Positions 61,578-64,000 of a DNA stretch of 64,000 nt are shown piece after piece. The first letter of the stretch is position 1. The number at the start of each line of letters is the position of its first letter. Below the pieces are notes generated by a model, which made no database searches, had not been told where the DNA came from, and worked only from the letters and a program-made list of their open reading frames with translations. The stretch comes from Mycolicibacterium mageritense. GTDB taxonomy: Bacteria; Actinomycetota; Actinomycetes; Mycobacteriales; Mycobacteriaceae. The position numbers and the translations under genes were made by a program. The stretch lies in contig NZ_AP022567.1 of NCBI RefSeq assembly GCF_010727475.1, positions 6,014,001 to 6,078,000 of the forward strand, read 5' to 3'.

Positions 61578-63953
61578 GTGGCTGAGGATTCAGGCACAAG
61601 CCAGGTCGTGCAGTCGCTCCCGGCCGCCAAGACCGAGGCGGCGGCCCCCGCCGCGCCGAAACCCGCCGAGACCCAGGCGCTCGACACCACCAAGAGCAGT
61701 GCGTCGCGCCGTGTCCGGGCGCGCCTGGCCCGCCGGATGACCGTCCAGCGCAGCACGGTCAACCCCGTGCTGGAACCGTTGGTGGCCGTCCACCGCGAGA
61801 TCTACCCGAAGGCCGACCTGCAGTTGCTGCAGCGGGCCTACGAGGTTGCCGACCAGCGCCACGCCGACCAGCTCCGCAAATCCGGTGATCCCTACATCAC
61901 GCATCCGCTCGCGGTCGCCAACATCCTGGCCGAGCTCGGCATGGACACCACGACGCTCGTCGCGGCGCTGCTGCACGACACTGTCGAGGACACCGGCTAC
62001 ACGCTCGAGGCGCTGACCGCGGAGTTCGGCAGCGAGGTCGGCCACCTGGTCGACGGTGTCACCAAACTCGACAAGGTGGTGCTCGGCAGCGCGGCCGAGG
62101 GCGAGACCATCCGCAAGATGATCATCGCGATGGCCCGCGATCCCCGGGTTCTGGTGATCAAGGTCGCCGACCGGCTGCACAACATGCGCACCATGCGGTT
62201 CCTGCCGCCCGAGAAGCAGGCGCGCAAGGCCCGCGAGACGCTGGAAGTCATTGCGCCCCTTGCTCACCGGCTCGGTATGGCGACCGTGAAGTGGGAGCTG
62301 GAGGATCTGTCGTTCGCGATCCTGCACCCCAAGAAGTACGAGGAGATCGTGCGGCTGGTGGCCGACCGTGCGCCGTCACGCGACACCTACCTGGCCAAGG
62401 TGCGGGCCGAGGTCGGGGTGGCGCTGTCGGCCATGAAGATCAACGCCGTGGTCGAGGGCAGGCCCAAGCACTACTGGTCGATCTACCAGAAGATGATCGT
62501 CAAAGGCCGCGATTTCGACGACATCCACGACCTGGTCGGCGTCCGGATCCTGTGCGACGAGATCCGCGACTGTTACGCCGCGGTGGGCGTGGTGCATTCG
62601 CTGTGGCAGCCCATGGCGGGCCGCTTCAAGGACTACATCGCCCAGCCGCGCTACGGCGTCTACCAGTCGTTGCACACCACCGTGGTGGGGCCCGAGGGCA
62701 AGCCGCTGGAGGTGCAGATCCGGACGCGTGACATGCACCGCACCGCCGAGTACGGCATCGCCGCGCACTGGCGGTACAAGGAAGCCAGGGGACGCAACGG
62801 CGTCCTGCATCCGCACGCCTCGGCCGAGATCGACGACATGGCCTGGATGCGGCAGCTGCTCGACTGGCAGCGGGAAGCCGCGGACCCCGGTGAGTTCCTC
62901 GAGTCGTTGCGTTACGACCTTGCGGTGCAAGAGATCTTCGTGTTCACGCCCAAGGGGGATGTGATCACGCTGCCGACGGGATCCACGCCGGTCGACTTCG
63001 CCTATGCCGTGCACACCGAGGTCGGGCACCGCTGCATCGGCGCGCGGGTCAACGGCCGCCTGGTGGCGCTGGAACGCAAACTCGAAAACGGGGAAGTCGT
63101 CGAGGTGTTCACCTCGAAGGCGCCCAACGCGGGCCCGTCACGGGACTGGCAGACCTTCGTGGTCTCGCCGCGCGCCAAGGCCAAGATCCGGCAGTGGTTC
63201 GCCAAGGAACGCCGCGAAGAGGCCCTGGAGACGGGCAAGGACGCCATCGCCAGGGAAGTGCGTCGCGGTGGACTTCCGTTGCAGCGCTTGATGAATGGCG
63301 AGACCATGGGCGCGCTGGCCCGAGAGCTGCGCTACACCGACGTCTCGGCGCTCTACACCGCGGTCGGTGAGGGGCACGTGTCGGCGCGCCATGTGGTGCA
63401 GCGCCTGCTCGCGCAGTTCGGCGGGGACGACGCGGCCGAGGACGAACTCGCCGAGCGGTCCACGCCCGCCACCATGCCAGTGCGGCAGCGCAGCACCGAC
63501 GACACCGGTGTCGCGGTCCCGGGCGCCCCGGGCACACTGACCAAACTGGCCAAGTGCTGCACCCCGGTGCCGGGCGACACCATCATGGGGTTTGTGACCC
63601 GCGGCGGCGGGGTCAGCGTGCACCGCACCGACTGCACCAACGCGGCGTCGCTGCAACAGCAGGCCGAGCGCATCATCGAGGTCCAGTGGGCGCCGTCGCC
63701 GTCGTCGGTGTTCCTGGTGGCCATTCAGGTCGAGGCGCTCGACCGGCACCGGCTGCTGTCCGACGTGACGCGCGTGCTGGCCGACGAGAAGGTCAACATC
63801 CTGTCGGCCTCGGTCACGACCTCCAACGATCGAGTGGCCATCAGCCGCTTCACGTTTGAGATGGGCGACCCCAAGCACCTCGGGCATCTGCTCAGCGTCG
63901 TGCGCAATGTGGAGGGCGTCTACGACGTGTACCGCGTCACCAGCGCGGCCTGA
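61578..63953 (+). CDS. relA: Bifunctional (p)ppGpp synthetase/hydrolase Rel
   Basis: 791 residues from GTG 61578, GGGAGG upstream. HD hydrolase domain (about 95-200; AALLHDTVEDTGY, HD intact), synthetase domain (about 290-420; DIHDLVGVRILCDEI, GVYQSLHTTVVGPEGKPLEV), TGS (about 450-515; IFVFTPKGDVITLPTGSTP), a zinc-finger/helical part (CCTPVPGD about 655) and C-terminal ACT (about 715-790). Because both catalytic sites are intact it can make and degrade (p)ppGpp. Same position as Rv2583c. Confidence 0.97.
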   Translation: MAEDSGTSQVVQSLPAAKTEAAAPAAPKPAETQALDTTKSSASRRVRARLARRMTVQRSTVNPVLEPLVAVHREIYPKADLQLLQRAYEVADQRHADQLRKSGDPYITHPLAVANILAELGMDTTTLVAALLHDTVEDTGYTLEALTAEFGSEVGHLVDGVTKLDKVVLGSAAEGETIRKMIIAMARDPRVLVIKVADRLHNMRTMRFLPPEKQARKARETLEVIAPLAHRLGMATVKWELEDLSFAILHPKKYEEIVRLVADRAPSRDTYLAKVRAEVGVALSAMKINAVVEGRPKHYWSIYQKMIVKGRDFDDIHDLVGVRILCDEIRDCYAAVGVVHSLWQPMAGRFKDYIAQPRYGVYQSLHTTVVGPEGKPLEVQIRTRDMHRTAEYGIAAHWRYKEARGRNGVLHPHASAEIDDMAWMRQLLDWQREAADPGEFLESLRYDLAVQEIFVFTPKGDVITLPTGSTPVDFAYAVHTEVGHRCIGARVNGRLVALERKLENGEVVEVFTSKAPNAGPSRDWQTFVVSPRAKAKIRQWFAKERREEALETGKDAIAREVRRGGLPLQRLMNGETMGALARELRYTDVSALYTAVGEGHVSARHVVQRLLAQFGGDDAAEDELAERSTPATMPVRQRSTDDTGVAVPGAPGTLTKLAKCCTPVPGDTIMGFVTRGGGVSVHRTDCTNAASLQQQAERIIEVQWAPSPSSVFLVAIQVEALDRHRLLSDVTRVLADEKVNILSASVTTSNDRVAISRFTFEMGDPKHLGHLLSVVRNVEGVYDVYRVTSAA

Positions 63954-64000
63954 TCCAGCAGGTCGGCATCGGCGCCCGCGGGCGCGGAGATGAGCAGCCC
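63954..64000 (-). other. Window end after relA, possibly the 3' end of a convergent gene
   Basis: The last 47 bases have no plus-strand start that is supported. On the minus strand the frame reads LLISAPAGADADLLDQAAL with strong G/C third positions and stops inside relA, so it could be a C-terminus. It is too short to call. Confidence 0.25.

Overview
The window is a 64-kb stretch of high-GC chromosome from a mycobacterium, most likely a fast-growing, M. smegmatis-like species. The evidence is the uniform G/C third-position bias, frequent GTG starts, 4-base ATGA/GTGA gene overlaps, leaderless promoters, and a right half that follows M. tuberculosis gene order from Rv2614c (thrS) to Rv2583c (relA): phosphatidylinositol-mannoside genes, pdxS/tesB/pdxT, yebC, ruvCAB, carboxylic acid reductase, gabT, yajC-secD-secF, apt and relA. 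Species was not determined. I saw no tRNA, rRNA, CRISPR, IS element or prophage.

Left third (about 0.1-23 kb): accessory metabolism. An ECF sigma/zinc anti-sigma pair sits between a DUF417 (RclC-like) membrane protein and a TVP38/DedA-type membrane protein. It is followed by two LLM flavin monooxygenases, a divergent MerR/polysaccharide-deacetylase pair with a textbook MerR-type promoter, a DUF222-HNH (13E12-type) gene behind a LexA-like box, a LysR regulator divergent from a TauD-type dioxygenase / aldo-keto reductase / nitroreductase operon, and a five-gene oligopeptide-type ABC transporter operon ending in a DszC/SfnB-like flavoprotein. A second LLM pair is divergent from that operon. Together these look like a scavenging region for organosulfur or similar compounds: uptake, FMNH2-dependent and 2-oxoglutarate-dependent oxygenation, and reductases. 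The substrate is inferred, not shown. An SDR, a lipoprotein aldose epimerase and glycogen phosphorylase follow.

Middle (about 25.5-45 kb): mostly core genes. thrS, a HIT-family (Ap4A phosphorylase-type) gene, pgsA, patA, pimA and a membrane-anchored Nudix protein form one tightly overlapped operon. Then come pdxS-tesB-pdxT, an ArnT-like membrane glycosyltransferase, yebC, a TetR/hydrolase divergent unit with a clear operator, ruvC-ruvA-ruvB behind a LexA-like box, and a second DUF222-HNH gene whose start codon lies inside a LexA-like box.

Right part (46-64 kb): two complete tandem carboxylic acid reductase genes, each with its own hairpin terminator and an almost identical 27-bp promoter block holding a 13-bp inverted repeat. 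They are followed by a small membrane protein gene behind a perfect palindrome, gabT, yajC-secD-secF, an oligopeptide-binding-type lipoprotein, apt and relA.

The most interesting items are the tandem reductases with a shared operator and signs of gene conversion, the LexA-like boxes before both DUF222-HNH genes, the MerR spacer promoter with leaderless transcripts on both sides, the 29-bp-arm inverted repeat at 12.1 kb, and two micro-ORFs of similar sequence that fill operon gaps.
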